DNA from: CAZOWM01 sp964583615 | GTDB lineage: Bacteria; Spirochaetota; B62-G9; DRHN01 | Assembly (NCBI GenBank): GCA_964583615.1 | Contig: CAZOWM010000059.1 | Span: 1 to 17,524 of the forward strand | DNA: 17,524 nucleotides | Direction of reading: 5' to 3' | Part shown: positions 7,474 to 15,543 of the stretch, piece after piece | Numbering within the stretch: the stretch's first letter is position 1 | Layout: every line of letters starts with the position of its first letter | Translations under genes and position numbers: made by a program | Notes under the pieces: model-generated | What the model saw: only the letters and a program-made list of their open reading frames with translations | The model's database searches: none | What the model was told of the DNA's origin: nothing

Positions 7474-8414
7474 CGGGATTCCGAAACCAGCGAAAAAAAG
7501 CGGCAATCAGCGACAAAGTCGTCGGCACCTGGTACGCAATCGCGGCATTCACCGTATGGGGATTTTTGCCCATCTACTGGAAATCTCTTGACCACGTGCC
7601 CTCTGCACAGATACTCGCGCACCGCATATTCTGGTCTTTTATCCTGGTAAGCATCGTGCTCTGTGTTCAAAAACGAAGGGCCGAGGCTCGTTCTGCACTC
7701 TCCTCCGGAAAAAACAAGCTGACATTCCTCGTCAGCGCACTCACGCTCGGGACCAACTGGTTTATCTACATCTGGGCGGTGAATACGAATCATATCGTTG
7801 AAAGTAGCATGGGGTATTTCATCAATCCGTTGCTGAGCGTCCTTCTCGGAATCATCTTTCTGAAGGAACGGTTGAAGCTTGTGCAGGCGCTGTCCGTATT
7901 CCTCGCGTTTATCGGAGTCTCTTATCTCACGGTTCAGTACGGAAAGATTCCGTGGATCGCCCTTTCTCTGGCTGTGAGCTTCGCTTTTTACGGACTTTTG
8001 AGGAAAACGGCAAAAGCGGGATCCCTCATCGGTCTTCTCGCGGAGACCATGCTCCTCACCCCTGCCGCCCTCACCTACCTCATCATTGTACAGATCCGTG
8101 GAACAGGTGCGTTCGCCAATGCCGGCGTCGGCACCAGTCTTCTTCTTGCCGGATGCGGAGTAGTTACTTCTCTCCCCCTGATATGGTTCGCACACGGAGC
8201 ACGCCGAATCCCCCTTGCTACGGTCGGGTTTACTCAGTATCTCGCCCCAACCTTAATGCTGTTGCTCGGCGTTTTCGTGTACCGCGAGCCTTTCACCACC
8301 AGTCATCTCGTGAGTTTCGGGTGCGTCTGGACAGCGCTCATATTCTATTCCCTTTCCCACACAAAGCTCTTTGAAAGACACCGCAAAGCACCATCGCATG
8401 ACACAAAAGGGTGA
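7470..8414 (+). CDS. rarD: RarD-type EamA family membrane transporter
   Basis: This 314-residue protein has about ten membrane segments arranged as two EamA (drug/metabolite transporter) repeats. The N-terminal part matches the RarD pattern, with AAFTVWGFLPIYWK, a HRIFWS motif in the second helix, TNWFIYIWAVN in the middle and MGYFINPLLSVLLG shortly after. The second half carries GFTQYLAPTLMLLLGV. RarD proteins are named for a chloramphenicol-sensitive phenotype, but their substrates are poorly known. The start ATG overlaps the stop of the HAD gene (ATGA), implying coupled translation. It ends 12 bases from the convergent ksgA gene. I saw no obvious terminator hairpin between them. Confidence 0.9.
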   Translation: MTGFRNQRKKAAISDKVVGTWYAIAAFTVWGFLPIYWKSLDHVPSAQILAHRIFWSFILVSIVLCVQKRRAEARSALSSGKNKLTFLVSALTLGTNWFIYIWAVNTNHIVESSMGYFINPLLSVLLGIIFLKERLKLVQALSVFLAFIGVSYLTVQYGKIPWIALSLAVSFAFYGLLRKTAKAGSLIGLLAETMLLTPAALTYLIIVQIRGTGAFANAGVGTSLLLAGCGVVTSLPLIWFAHGARRIPLATVGFTQYLAPTLMLLLGVFVYREPFTTSHLVSFGCVWTALIFYSLSHTKLFERHRKAPSHDTKG

Positions 8415-8426
8415 GAGAGGAAAAAC

Positions 8427-9305
8427 TTATCGTGTGTTCAGGTCTTCAATTAAGCGGGCAAGGCGTATGAAGCCCTCTACAGCCACCCGTTCGGCACGAA
8501 TGTCCACGTCGTGAAAATGGGCACTCACGATGGAACGTACGGTTTTTTTGTCTGAAAACCCTTTCATTGCACAGAGGTTGTTCACGAGGCTTTTTCGCCG
8601 GTTTGAAAAAGACGTTTTGATCACCAATTTAAGGACTTCTCTGTTGAAAGATGCGCATTCTCTGGAACGGGACAAGCGGAGAATCGCGCTCGCGACCTCA
8701 GGGGCGGGGAAAAAATTACCGGGAGCTATATTTTTTTCCATGACATGCACACGCGCGAGTGCCTGTACGTAGACGGATACGGCAGAGTAATTTTTATCAC
8801 CAGGAACCGCACACACTCGCTGTGCGATCTCTTTCTGCACCATGCCCACGATTTCTCCCACACACGGGTACTCTTCGAGACACCGCACGATCGCTTTCAG
8901 GCAGACACTGTAGGGAAAATTGCTCACCACCTTATCCGGTGTGCCGTGTTCAAAAATCCTCGCAGACGTTAGTTTCAGAAAATCCCCCCATATTATTCTG
9001 ACATTTTTCTGTCCGAGTTCGTCGATCTTTTCTGTGAGCAATCGTGAAAATCCTCCATCGATTTCCACTGCGATTACCTTTTTCACTCTCTCGGCAAGAG
9101 AAAACGTCAGCGTGCCGATCCCGGGACCGATTTCGAGGAGCGTGTTATGTTTCCGGAGATTCGCATATGCGAATACTCTTTCCGCAATGGCCCTGTTCAC
9201 AAGAAAGTTCTGTCCGTATTTTTTGTTCAGCGAAAGCGAGCGGGCCTTCAGAATCTCCGTTATGTAGGAAGGATTGAAAACAAGTTGTTCATATCCTTTT
9301 CTCAT
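8427..9305 (-). CDS. rsmA: 16S rRNA A1518/A1519 N6-dimethyltransferase
   Basis: This 292-residue S-adenosylmethionine-dependent enzyme (KsgA/RsmA) dimethylates two adjacent adenines in the 3'-terminal hairpin of 16S rRNA during late 30S assembly. Visible motifs are KKYGQNFL at 28-35, the AdoMet-binding EIGPGIGTLT at 58-67, acidic VEID at 80-83, and catalytic NFPY at 129-132, a variant of the usual NLPY or NIPY. The C-terminal helical domain is complete and the length is normal. The ATG immediately follows the stop of the upstream TPR gene with no spacing, and no strong ribosome site was seen, so it probably relies on translational coupling. Confidence 0.96.
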   Translation of the reverse strand: MRKGYEQLVFNPSYITEILKARSLSLNKKYGQNFLVNRAIAERVFAYANLRKHNTLLEIGPGIGTLTFSLAERVKKVIAVEIDGGFSRLLTEKIDELGQKNVRIIWGDFLKLTSARIFEHGTPDKVVSNFPYSVCLKAIVRCLEEYPCVGEIVGMVQKEIAQRVCAVPGDKNYSAVSVYVQALARVHVMEKNIAPGNFFPAPEVASAILRLSRSRECASFNREVLKLVIKTSFSNRRKSLVNNLCAMKGFSDKKTVRSIVSAHFHDVDIRAERVAVEGFIRLARLIEDLNTR

Positions 9306-10667
9306 TCACATCACGATCCTGTCGAGCAGCTTGCTGAGCTCATCTTTATCGATGAGGTCAATAGGTCTGATCTGAGCAAACTCAACAGCCGTTCTCGTGA
9401 ATTTCGATGCACTGATACAGATACTCCTCATTGCGTTGCTTTTTCTCATCTGGTCATAGAGCACCCGTATCTCATCGTACCCGATGGGATCCACGCTGCG
9501 AAACACTTTCACGAAACTGGGGGTCTTTTTTGCATTTCTCCACTTGCTCTGTGTCTCGAGTGCATACACTTCGACAACGTCCGGCGTTCGCAGGAACACG
9601 TCCTGGATCGCAAGCCCCATTGATTCGACAAGACGGGTACAGAAGGTCTGGAAGTTGGTTTGAGATGCGATAAGAAAATCTTTCAGCCTGTCATCGGCAC
9701 GCAGGTCGCTGTAGATTGCAAGTTTTTCAGCAACATCACGGTATTTGGGGTTGATCTCGTAGACCTTTTCCCATTGTTCCACTGCACGCACCAGGTCCTT
9801 GGAGGCCTCATGGCACTGCGCAAGAAGGTATCTCGAGGCGAGAAGGACATGTACATCTTCTTCTCCGAGTTTAATCGCCCGCTCCAACTCGTTGATCGCC
9901 TCACTGATATCTCGTTTTACGATAAAGATATTGGCCCTTTCAAAGAGCGCGCGCTGGCGAAAATCAGGGTCCTTCATGGACTTTTCGAACTGAACGAGTG
10001 CAGTCTCCGTATCGCCTGCAGCCATCGAGATCTTGCCCAGGTAGAAATAGCTCGCAATATTCTGGGGATCATATTTCAGTGATTCCATCAACGCTTTTTT
10101 TGCATCGTTGAGCGCCTTTTTCTTAAAAAGAATAATTCCCATCCTCATGTATGCGAGTGCGTGATCGGGCTTAATTGCAATAACCTTTTTGTAATTTGTA
10201 AGCGCGGAATCTGTGTAATCCCTCTCTTCAAAGAGTTTTCCAATGTTGAAATAATTTTCGTAATTATTCGGCTCCAGCTTTGAAAGGAGGATGAACTCTT
10301 TCTGGCTCTCATCTATCTGTCCGAGCTTCAGATACTCGTGAGCAAGTCGCTCTCTGACGTTTTTTGCACTTGCAATATTCGTGAATTTCCCCGAGTTGGT
10401 AATGAACTTGTACTCCACGATGGCGAGATCGGGTCGTTTTTCGGCCCTGTAGCACTCTCCCAGATACCAGTGCGCATCCGGATTCCTCTCGTTTCTGGCA
10501 AGGATGTTTTTCACCTGCCGAATCGCCGCCTTGGTGTTTCCGTTGTCGATTTGACGTTCGATTTCCACCAGCTTTTTCGGGCTGACGATCTTTTTTATCA
10601 TAATGAAGAGGAAAATAAAAAAACCGACTCCGATAAAAACAAAGAAAAAAACTGTCAACATGCTCAT
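9306..10667 (-). CDS. Membrane-anchored TPR protein with Mrr-like C-terminal domain
   Basis: This 453-residue protein begins with a single hydrophobic segment (about residues 4-24) and then a lysine-rich cytoplasmic-looking stretch. Degenerate tetratricopeptide repeats fill roughly residues 35-315, for example 136-169, 170-203 and 204-237. The last 110 residues look different. TPDVVEVYAL at 361-370, SFVKVFRSV at 384-392, and SKFTRTAVEFAQIRPIDLID at 421-440 resemble the PD-(D/E)XK fold of Mrr-type restriction enzymes. The usual Q-x-K catalytic pair is replaced by K-V-F, so nuclease activity is unlikely. GAGGA lies 7 bases before the ATG. It shares an operon with rsmA and diverges from two other TPR genes. 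The function is unknown; a scaffold or nucleic-acid-binding role is inference. Confidence 0.85.
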   Translation of the reverse strand: MSMLTVFFFVFIGVGFFIFLFIMIKKIVSPKKLVEIERQIDNGNTKAAIRQVKNILARNERNPDAHWYLGECYRAEKRPDLAIVEYKFITNSGKFTNIASAKNVRERLAHEYLKLGQIDESQKEFILLSKLEPNNYENYFNIGKLFEERDYTDSALTNYKKVIAIKPDHALAYMRMGIILFKKKALNDAKKALMESLKYDPQNIASYFYLGKISMAAGDTETALVQFEKSMKDPDFRQRALFERANIFIVKRDISEAINELERAIKLGEEDVHVLLASRYLLAQCHEASKDLVRAVEQWEKVYEINPKYRDVAEKLAIYSDLRADDRLKDFLIASQTNFQTFCTRLVESMGLAIQDVFLRTPDVVEVYALETQSKWRNAKKTPSFVKVFRSVDPIGYDEIRVLYDQMRKSNAMRSICISASKFTRTAVEFAQIRPIDLIDKDELSKLLDRIVM

Positions 10668-10733
10668 GCAAACATCCTCAGGTTTTCATTTCAGCAGCAG
10701 GACCATTTTAACGATACTATAGACGAGAGAATA

Positions 10734-10762
10734 TAGTCAAACAAAATGAAAAACATTATACT
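10734..10762 (+). promoter_or_regulatory. Promoter candidate for the rightward TPR operon
   Basis: TAGTCA (10734-10739), 17 bases, and TATACT (10757-10762) form a plausible sigma-70 promoter about 26 bases before the chosen start at 10789. The region 10668-10779 separates divergent genes. On the opposite strand TATAGT, with TTGTTT 17 bases upstream, could serve the leftward TPR-rsmA operon, but that match is weak. The two promoters would overlap back to back, which could make their activity interdependent. Confidence 0.5.
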
Positions 10763-10788
10763 TTGAGTGCTGAGAGGTCATGGTACAG

Positions 10789-11484
10789 ATGAAAAAATAC
10801 CTTATTCCCCTTTTCACGTCTTTTTTTACTTTCAATATTTTTTTCGGCATCTATGCACTTGATAATGAATTTTTTCAAAAGGGACTGTCCTTCTATCAGA
10901 CATCCGAATTTCAGCTCGCAATCGCACATTTCAAGGAGGCAAAGACTTTCGATCCGAAAAACCCCCTCAATTACTTCTATCTTGGAAACTCCTACTTCCA
11001 GCTCAATGATCTGGACAACGCAATTCTCAATTACACCACTGGGCTCAATTTTACAGAAGAAAAGGGGATCTTTTTCTATAACCTCGGTAACTGCTACTAC
11101 ATGAAGGGAAATTTCGACTTTTCAACTGAGATGTACGCAAAGGCAATCATGAACGACCCGACGCTTTTTGATTCTCATCTCAACTCCGGCAACGCGTACT
11201 ATCAGTCGGGCGACTACGCGAATACCATCGTGCAGTGGGAAACCTATTTGAAAAAATATCCCCAAACACCTCAGTATGAAAACATCGAGAAGGCTATCGC
11301 ATATTTGCGAGAGGAGCTGAAAAACCCCGGCTCTCTCAAAGGCATAAAAGGCGAAGGACTCGATGAAGACCTGCTGGGTGATGTGCTCGGAGACCTCGAG
11401 GACCTCATCAACCGCACCGAGAACATAATGGAGATGAGTGAGAAGCCAATCGATGATCTCAGCAGTGAAGACATAGAACGGTGA
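10789..11484 (+). CDS. Exported TPR-repeat protein
   Basis: This 231-residue protein starts with a signal-peptide-like region: MKKY, a hydrophobic core to about residue 20, then IYA with a possible cleavage after residue 23. Four tetratricopeptide repeats follow, each about 34 residues with the expected small and aromatic positions, for example NYFYLGNSYFQ and FFYNLGNCYYM. The C-terminal third is acidic and lacks repeats. It could be periplasmic or surface-exposed if the signal is cleaved. The ATG at 10789 is preferred over the ATG three codons earlier at 10780, because GAGAGG at 10772-10777 lies only two bases from the first and 11 from the second. The next TPR gene follows after nine bases. 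The function is unknown; TPRs mediate protein contacts. Confidence 0.85.
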   Translation: MKKYLIPLFTSFFTFNIFFGIYALDNEFFQKGLSFYQTSEFQLAIAHFKEAKTFDPKNPLNYFYLGNSYFQLNDLDNAILNYTTGLNFTEEKGIFFYNLGNCYYMKGNFDFSTEMYAKAIMNDPTLFDSHLNSGNAYYQSGDYANTIVQWETYLKKYPQTPQYENIEKAIAYLREELKNPGSLKGIKGEGLDEDLLGDVLGDLEDLINRTENIMEMSEKPIDDLSSEDIER

Positions 11485-11493
11485 GGAACGCCC

Positions 11494-13468
11494 ATGGCGA
11501 AAAAGAACAAAGGTCTCATACTACTGCTTGTCGTTATAATAATCTTTCTCATCGGAGGAAGTTTCTTCTATTTCTTCCCCAAANNNNNNNNNNNNNNNNN
11601 NNNNNNNNNNNNNNNNNNNNNNNNNNNNNNNNNNNNNNNNNNNNNNNNNNNNNNNNNNNNNNNNNNNNNNNNNNNNNNNNNNNTTCTTCCCCAAAATCGT
11701 GAAAAGGGAGGCTACTCCGGAGGTGGAGGGGGGAGCAGAAGCAGAGCCTGATCTGGAGGCGTTTGACGAACAAAAAACAATCGACAACAAGATAAAACTT
11801 GCAGAATACTACCTGGAGAAAGAGGAGTATGATCTGGCCAGACAACAGCTCGAAGATGTACTGATCCGTGACCCCGAAAACACAACAGCTCGGGAGATGT
11901 TGGAGAAGGCTGTCGCGAAAAAGAAGGAAATTGCAAAAAAAGAGGAACAACGCGAGGACGAGAAACTCGACAAGGTTGTTTCAACACTCAAAGAGTCCAT
12001 TCCCGAAAAAGAAAAACTGCCCCAGAAAAAACCCGTGGACCTCGAGGAGGAAAAGGCCGCAAGAGCCCGAGAGGCGAATAAGTATTTCCTCGAGGGAAAG
12101 AAGGCCTATGAGAATGCGAAATATTCCGATGCGATCGAAAACCTCGAAAAGTCTCTGGATATAGACGATGAAAACGCCCGTGCCCTTGCCTATCTCGGTT
12201 CGAGTTACTTTGAGGAGAACAGCACTTCTCAGAGTAATATGAAAAAAGCGATAGACTCAAGCAAGCGGTCCCTCGCACTCGATCCGACTCTTTCCCTTCC
12301 TCACTACACACTCGGGCAGATCTACGATCAGCAGGAACTGTTCTCAAGCGCGGCTGATGAATATCAGAAGGCGCTCGAACTCGACCCGAACAACGGCATG
12401 GCCTACTACAAGCTCGGCATAATTCAATATTTGCAGAGAAACTACAAAAATGCCTTGTCCTCTTTCACGAAGGCTTCCGAATTACTGCCGGATTTTCCCC
12501 AGGCTTTCTACAATCTCGGGCTGACTGCGCAGAAGCTCGGACGCACAAACACTGCGATAAATGCGTACACCAGCGCGATCTCACTGAAGAAGGATTACGT
12601 AAAGGCCCTGCTGAACCTCGGCCTTCTCTACTATGAAAACGACTTCTATGATGAAGCCCTGGGATACTACAGGAAGGCGGTTTCATATGATCCTCAGAAT
12701 CCGAAATCCCATATAAAACTCGGCGACGCGTACCGGTCCAAAAATATGTACGACGAAGCGAAAAAGGCATACGAAACAGCTCTGCAGCTCGATCCTAAAA
12801 GCGACCTTACATACTATAACCTCTCGATTCTTTACGAAATGGAGGAAAAATACGACCTTGCGGTTCAGTCGCTGGAGACTGCCATCAGCCTAAAAAAGAA
12901 CGACAAGCGATATCACTACAACCTCGGGAACAACTATTCGCGTCTCGGGAAGTACAACGAGGCAATCAATGCATTCAAGTACGCGATCAAGCTCGATCCG
13001 GACTACATGGAAGCCTATAACAACATCAGCGACATCTACATAAAGAGCAACCTCTTTGACAAAGCTCTGGAAACCCTGAAAAAAGCAATCAGTCTCAACC
13101 CGAACTCCCTGCCTGCACGAATTAACCTCGGAAATGCGCTTCTCAAAACCGAGCTCTATCAGGAGAGCACTGAGCAGTTCAAGACCGCGATTGAAATTAA
13201 CCCGCTCTCCCCTGAGGCGCATTTTGGCCTCGCCAATGCATATCTCAATCTCGACAGGGAAAACGACGCGATCTCCGAATACCTGAGGACGATAAAGTCA
13301 GACAAACAATTTGTGCAGGCATACGAGCCTCTCGGGAATTTGTTTCTCAAGCAGGGAAACAAAAAAGATGCGCTTACGATTTTCAAAACCCTCATAACGA
13401 TCGATCCGGATTACCCGGAACGAGAAAGAATCAAAAAGATCATCAAAAAGATCGAATCTGCCGTCTGA
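11494..13468 (+). CDS. Membrane-anchored large TPR protein (interrupted by scaffold gap)
   Basis: The gene starts with ATG at 11494, six bases after GAGGA. Lysine-rich MAKKNKG is followed by a membrane segment (about residues 8-28) and FFPK, where 100 N bases intervene. Reading resumes at 11684 and continues to a stop at 13466-13468. A 12-base sequence at the left edge of the gap is repeated at the right edge. Merging these copies joins the frames into one protein of about 620 residues: cytoplasmic tip, membrane anchor, acidic linker, then about 14 tetratricopeptide repeats to the C terminus. A charged Lys/Glu-rich segment, possibly coiled coil, lies between repeats one and two. It is in an operon with the exported TPR gene and acylphosphatase. 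The function is unknown; a protein-assembly scaffold at the membrane is likely. Confidence 0.85.
11584..11683. other. Scaffold gap of exactly 100 N, probably artificial
   Basis: One hundred N bases are the usual placeholder for a gap of unknown length. The 12 bases before it (TTCTTCCCCAAA, 11572-11583) are identical to the 12 bases after it (11684-11695). This suggests the contigs actually overlap and nothing is missing. As written the gap breaks the reading frame; collapsing the repeat restores it. Confidence 0.9.
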
Positions 13469-13487
13469 GTACACAACGAGTTCTGCT

Positions 13488-13778
13488 ATGGATAATGCAC
13501 CCTTTTACAGGCTCCATCTTTTTGTATCAGGACGAGTTCAGGGAGTGGGATTCCGTTTTTTCGCGATCAATCACGCGAACGCGTACGGAATTACCGGCTG
13601 GGTAAAGAACCTCTACGACGGACGGGTTGAGATCGAAGCTGAGGGGAAAAAGCAAAACCTTCTTCTTTTTCTCAATGAGATCAGGATAGGCCCCAGGTCT
13701 GCGCACGTTGCAAATGTGCTTGAAAAATGGCAGGATACCTCTGCTCCCCGGTACGAAAACTTCAACGTCGGGTTTTGA
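13488..13778 (+). CDS. acyP: Acylphosphatase
   Basis: This 96-residue protein hydrolyses the carboxyl-phosphate bond of acyl phosphates such as acetyl phosphate. It has the full family signature SGRVQGVGFR at residues 14-23, with the phosphate-binding Arg23, and GWVKN at 37-41, with catalytic Asn41, at the same numbers as in classic small acylphosphatases. It follows the large TPR gene by 19 bases and is followed 18 bases later by the metal-binding protein, so it is probably co-transcribed. The ribosome site is weak (ACGAG, seven bases before the ATG). Its link to the TPR proteins is unclear. Confidence 0.95.
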   Translation: MDNAPFYRLHLFVSGRVQGVGFRFFAINHANAYGITGWVKNLYDGRVEIEAEGKKQNLLLFLNEIRIGPRSAHVANVLEKWQDTSAPRYENFNVGF

Positions 13779-13796
13779 AAAACAGGATGTACGGGT

Positions 13797-14114
13797 ATGC
13801 CTGTACAGCTCTGCCCGAACTTCTCCTTGTCGCCTCTGAAAAAGGCTCCTAAATTCAATACTATGAAAAAAGAAAAAGAAGCGACTATCAAAACCGCAAT
13901 ACTCGATCTTCAGGGAGCGCACTGCGCGTCCTGCGCATTCACCATAGAACATCTTGGAAAAAAGGTGCAGGGGATAAGAAACGTGCGCGTGGTATCCGCG
14001 AAGGGAGAGATACACGTACACTATGAAGGGAATCCAGGTTCCCTCGAAAAAATCGTGGAAATCGTAAAAACCCTCGGGTACAGAGCCTCGATACGCTGGG
14101 AAAGTGTTGCATAA
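13797..14114 (+). CDS. Heavy-metal-associated (HMA) domain protein, CopZ-like
   Basis: This is a small ferredoxin-fold metal-binding protein of 105 residues from the ATG at 13797, or 83 residues from the ATG at 13863. The metal motif is GAHCASCA with Cys43 and Cys46 in the long form. Most copper chaperones have GMxCxxC; here Ala replaces the Met. GYRASI near the C terminus matches the usual GYxA strand. The long form has AGGA nine bases upstream. The shorter form fits the typical domain length but lacks a ribosome site, so the start is uncertain. It ends 24 bases from the convergent Mrp gene. Copper or another soft metal is likely, but no ATPase or regulator for copper is visible nearby. Confidence 0.85.
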   Translation: MPVQLCPNFSLSPLKKAPKFNTMKKEKEATIKTAILDLQGAHCASCAFTIEHLGKKVQGIRNVRVVSAKGEIHVHYEGNPGSLEKIVEIVKTLGYRASIRWESVA

Positions 14115-14117
14115 CCT

Positions 14118-14141
14118 TGAAGCGACAACGCTGCCGCTTCA
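14118..14141. terminator. Weak hairpin between convergent genes
   Basis: TGAAGCG (14118-14124) and CGCTTCA (14135-14141) form a perfect 7-bp stem around a 10-base loop, between the ends of the HMA and Mrp genes. It could act for either strand, but neither side has a convincing T tract, so termination is uncertain. Confidence 0.35.
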
Positions 14142-14996
14142 CTGTGTTTCACGCAACTCAGTTTTTCCTGTATCCGAAATTGCCTGAATGATTCTTTCGA
14201 CAAGTGCGTCCATTGCGCGCGCAGACCCGCTTTCTTTGTTGAACTGTATGAAGGGCTTTCCCATGTCTCCCGATTTTACGAGCTCAGGGTCAATAGGGAA
14301 ACGCCCGAGAAAGGGAACGCCCATCTCTTTGGCGGCTTTTTCTCCGCCCCCCGTTCCGAAAAGATCTATGGGTTTGCCGCAGTGGGGGCAGACGAAGCCG
14401 CTCATGTTTTCGACGATTCCGAGTACCGGTACGTTCAGCTGTCTTGTGAACATCACACTCTTTCTCGAGTCGAGAATTGCAACATCCTGCGGTGTCGTCA
14501 CAATAATCGCTCCGTCGACCTTCTTTATGAGCTGACATACACTGAGAGGTTCATCTCCTGTTCCGGGAGGTGAATCAACAACGAGATAATCGATGTCCCC
14601 CCAGGCCACGTCGCTGAGAAACTGCTTCAGAACCACCATCTTCAGAGGCCCCCTCCAGATGACGGGCTGGTCGCGGTCCTGGCTGAGAAATGCCATGCTC
14701 ACCACCTTCAGGTTTTCCGCAACCCTTATCGGCTCGATCATCTTGCCGTTACTAAAAAGTTTTTCGTCCTCTATCCCGAGCATCTTCGCCGTGTTGGGGC
14801 CGTGTATGTCGGCATCGATGAGCCCCACCCTGAAATTTTTCTTGGAAAGCCCGTAGGCGAGATTTACTGCAAATGTCGTTTTTCCAACCCCTCCTTTTCC
14901 GCTCAACACGATGAGGGTATTCTTGATTCTGGAAAGATTGTTCTTCAGTCGCTCTTCCTGTTCTCTCTTTTCTTCCGTTCTTGACTGATCAGTCAT
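14139..14996 (-). CDS. apbC: Mrp/NBP35-family iron-sulfur cluster carrier ATPase
   Basis: This 285-residue P-loop ATPase of the MinD/Mrp class is expected to carry or deliver iron-sulfur clusters to apoproteins in the cytosol. It shows the deviant Walker A GKGGVGKTT at 33-41, DADIHGPNT at 61-69, DSPPGTGDE at 141-149, and the CPHC motif (Cys203, Cys206) that binds a bridging cluster between subunits. The frame runs upstream into the Fur gene, but the ATG at 14996 has AAGGA about eight bases before it and starts just before the conserved part, so it is preferred. It has no N-terminal MIP18/DUF59 domain, unlike many longer Mrp proteins. Its start is 43 bases after the fur stop, so the two are probably co-transcribed and iron-responsive. 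Confidence 0.94.
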   Translation of the reverse strand: MTDQSRTEEKREQEERLKNNLSRIKNTLIVLSGKGGVGKTTFAVNLAYGLSKKNFRVGLIDADIHGPNTAKMLGIEDEKLFSNGKMIEPIRVAENLKVVSMAFLSQDRDQPVIWRGPLKMVVLKQFLSDVAWGDIDYLVVDSPPGTGDEPLSVCQLIKKVDGAIIVTTPQDVAILDSRKSVMFTRQLNVPVLGIVENMSGFVCPHCGKPIDLFGTGGGEKAAKEMGVPFLGRFPIDPELVKSGDMGKPFIQFNKESGSARAMDALVERIIQAISDTGKTELRETQ

Positions 14997-15039
14997 ATTT
15001 TTGATCCTTTTCTCATAAGTTAAGTCGTAACGAGCACGC

Positions 15040-15504
15040 CTATCTGCACCGGGCGCACAGTCCGTAGAAGGCAATAATATGGTTGTGTATCTCGAAGTTG
15101 TATTTGCGCGAAAGCCCTTTTTCAGTTTTTTTCAGGAGTTCCACCTCATCATCGATGAATTCCGTATAATCGATGATCCGGTGGCAGTTCGTGCAGATAA
15201 GATGATGGTGGTGACCCTTTTTCATGTCGGGTCCGATATTCAGCTCATACCGGGCCCTTCCATCGCCAAAGTCGAATTTGAGAACCACCCCTATCTGGAC
15301 GAGAAGTTCAAGGGTCCGGTAAACTGTTGTCAATCCAATTGCGGGGTAGATATCATACACCTTCTGATAGACCTCCTCAGCACTCAGGTGGTCACCGGTT
15401 TTGTTGAGAACATCGAGTATCGCTTTTCTGGGTTTTGTCAACCTGTAATGGGACTCCTTGAACTTCCGGTCCCAGTACGATCTCTCCACTACATGTTCTG
15501 ACAT
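15040..15504 (-). CDS. fur: Fur-family metal-responsive repressor
   Basis: This 154-residue regulator has an N-terminal winged helix with HLSAEEVY at 39-46 and the recognition-helix pattern GLTTVYRTL at 57-65. The C-terminal dimerisation domain has a His-rich HHHH at 98-101, CxxC at 104/107, HNHIIAFYG near 140-148, and a second CxxC at 150/153; the cysteines would bind structural zinc. GAGG lies nine bases upstream of the ATG. Fur-box-like repeats overlap its own promoter, suggesting autoregulation. Fur is the best choice. PerR or Zur cannot be excluded by sequence alone, but the operator resembles a Fur box more than a Zur box. The adjacent Mrp gene fits an iron role. Confidence 0.92.
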   Translation of the reverse strand: MSEHVVERSYWDRKFKESHYRLTKPRKAILDVLNKTGDHLSAEEVYQKVYDIYPAIGLTTVYRTLELLVQIGVVLKFDFGDGRARYELNIGPDMKKGHHHHLICTNCHRIIDYTEFIDDEVELLKKTEKGLSRKYNFEIHNHIIAFYGLCARCR

Positions 15505-15521
15505 GATAACAAACCTCTATT

Positions 15522-15540
15522 GAAAATGATTATCATTATT
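15522..15540. promoter_or_regulatory. Fur box
   Basis: GAAAATGATTATCATTATT matches the classic 19-base Fur box (GATAATGATAATCATTATC) at 16 of 19 positions by eye. A second, half-matching element rich in ATGATAAT follows at about 15541-15556. Overlapping boxes of this kind allow two Fur dimers to bind. They cover the predicted -10 and start site of fur, so Fur with iron would repress its own gene and probably the mrp gene behind it. Confidence 0.8.
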
Positions 15541-15543
15541 AAA

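Noticed and set aside
7248..8195. A 315-codon leftward frame opposite the HAD and rarD genes.
   Set aside because: It is highly charged and repeat-free with no family resemblance, and it is fully antisense to two well-supported genes.
11699..13468. Separate TPR gene starting at GTG 11699.
   Set aside because: The start arises only because the N gap breaks the frame. The flanking 12-base identity joins it to the membrane-anchor segment at 11494.
14997..15074. Longer N terminus of the Mrp protein starting inside fur.
   Set aside because: The added residues lie in the end of fur and the intergenic bases, while the ATG at 14996 has a good ribosome site and immediately precedes the conserved ATPase part.
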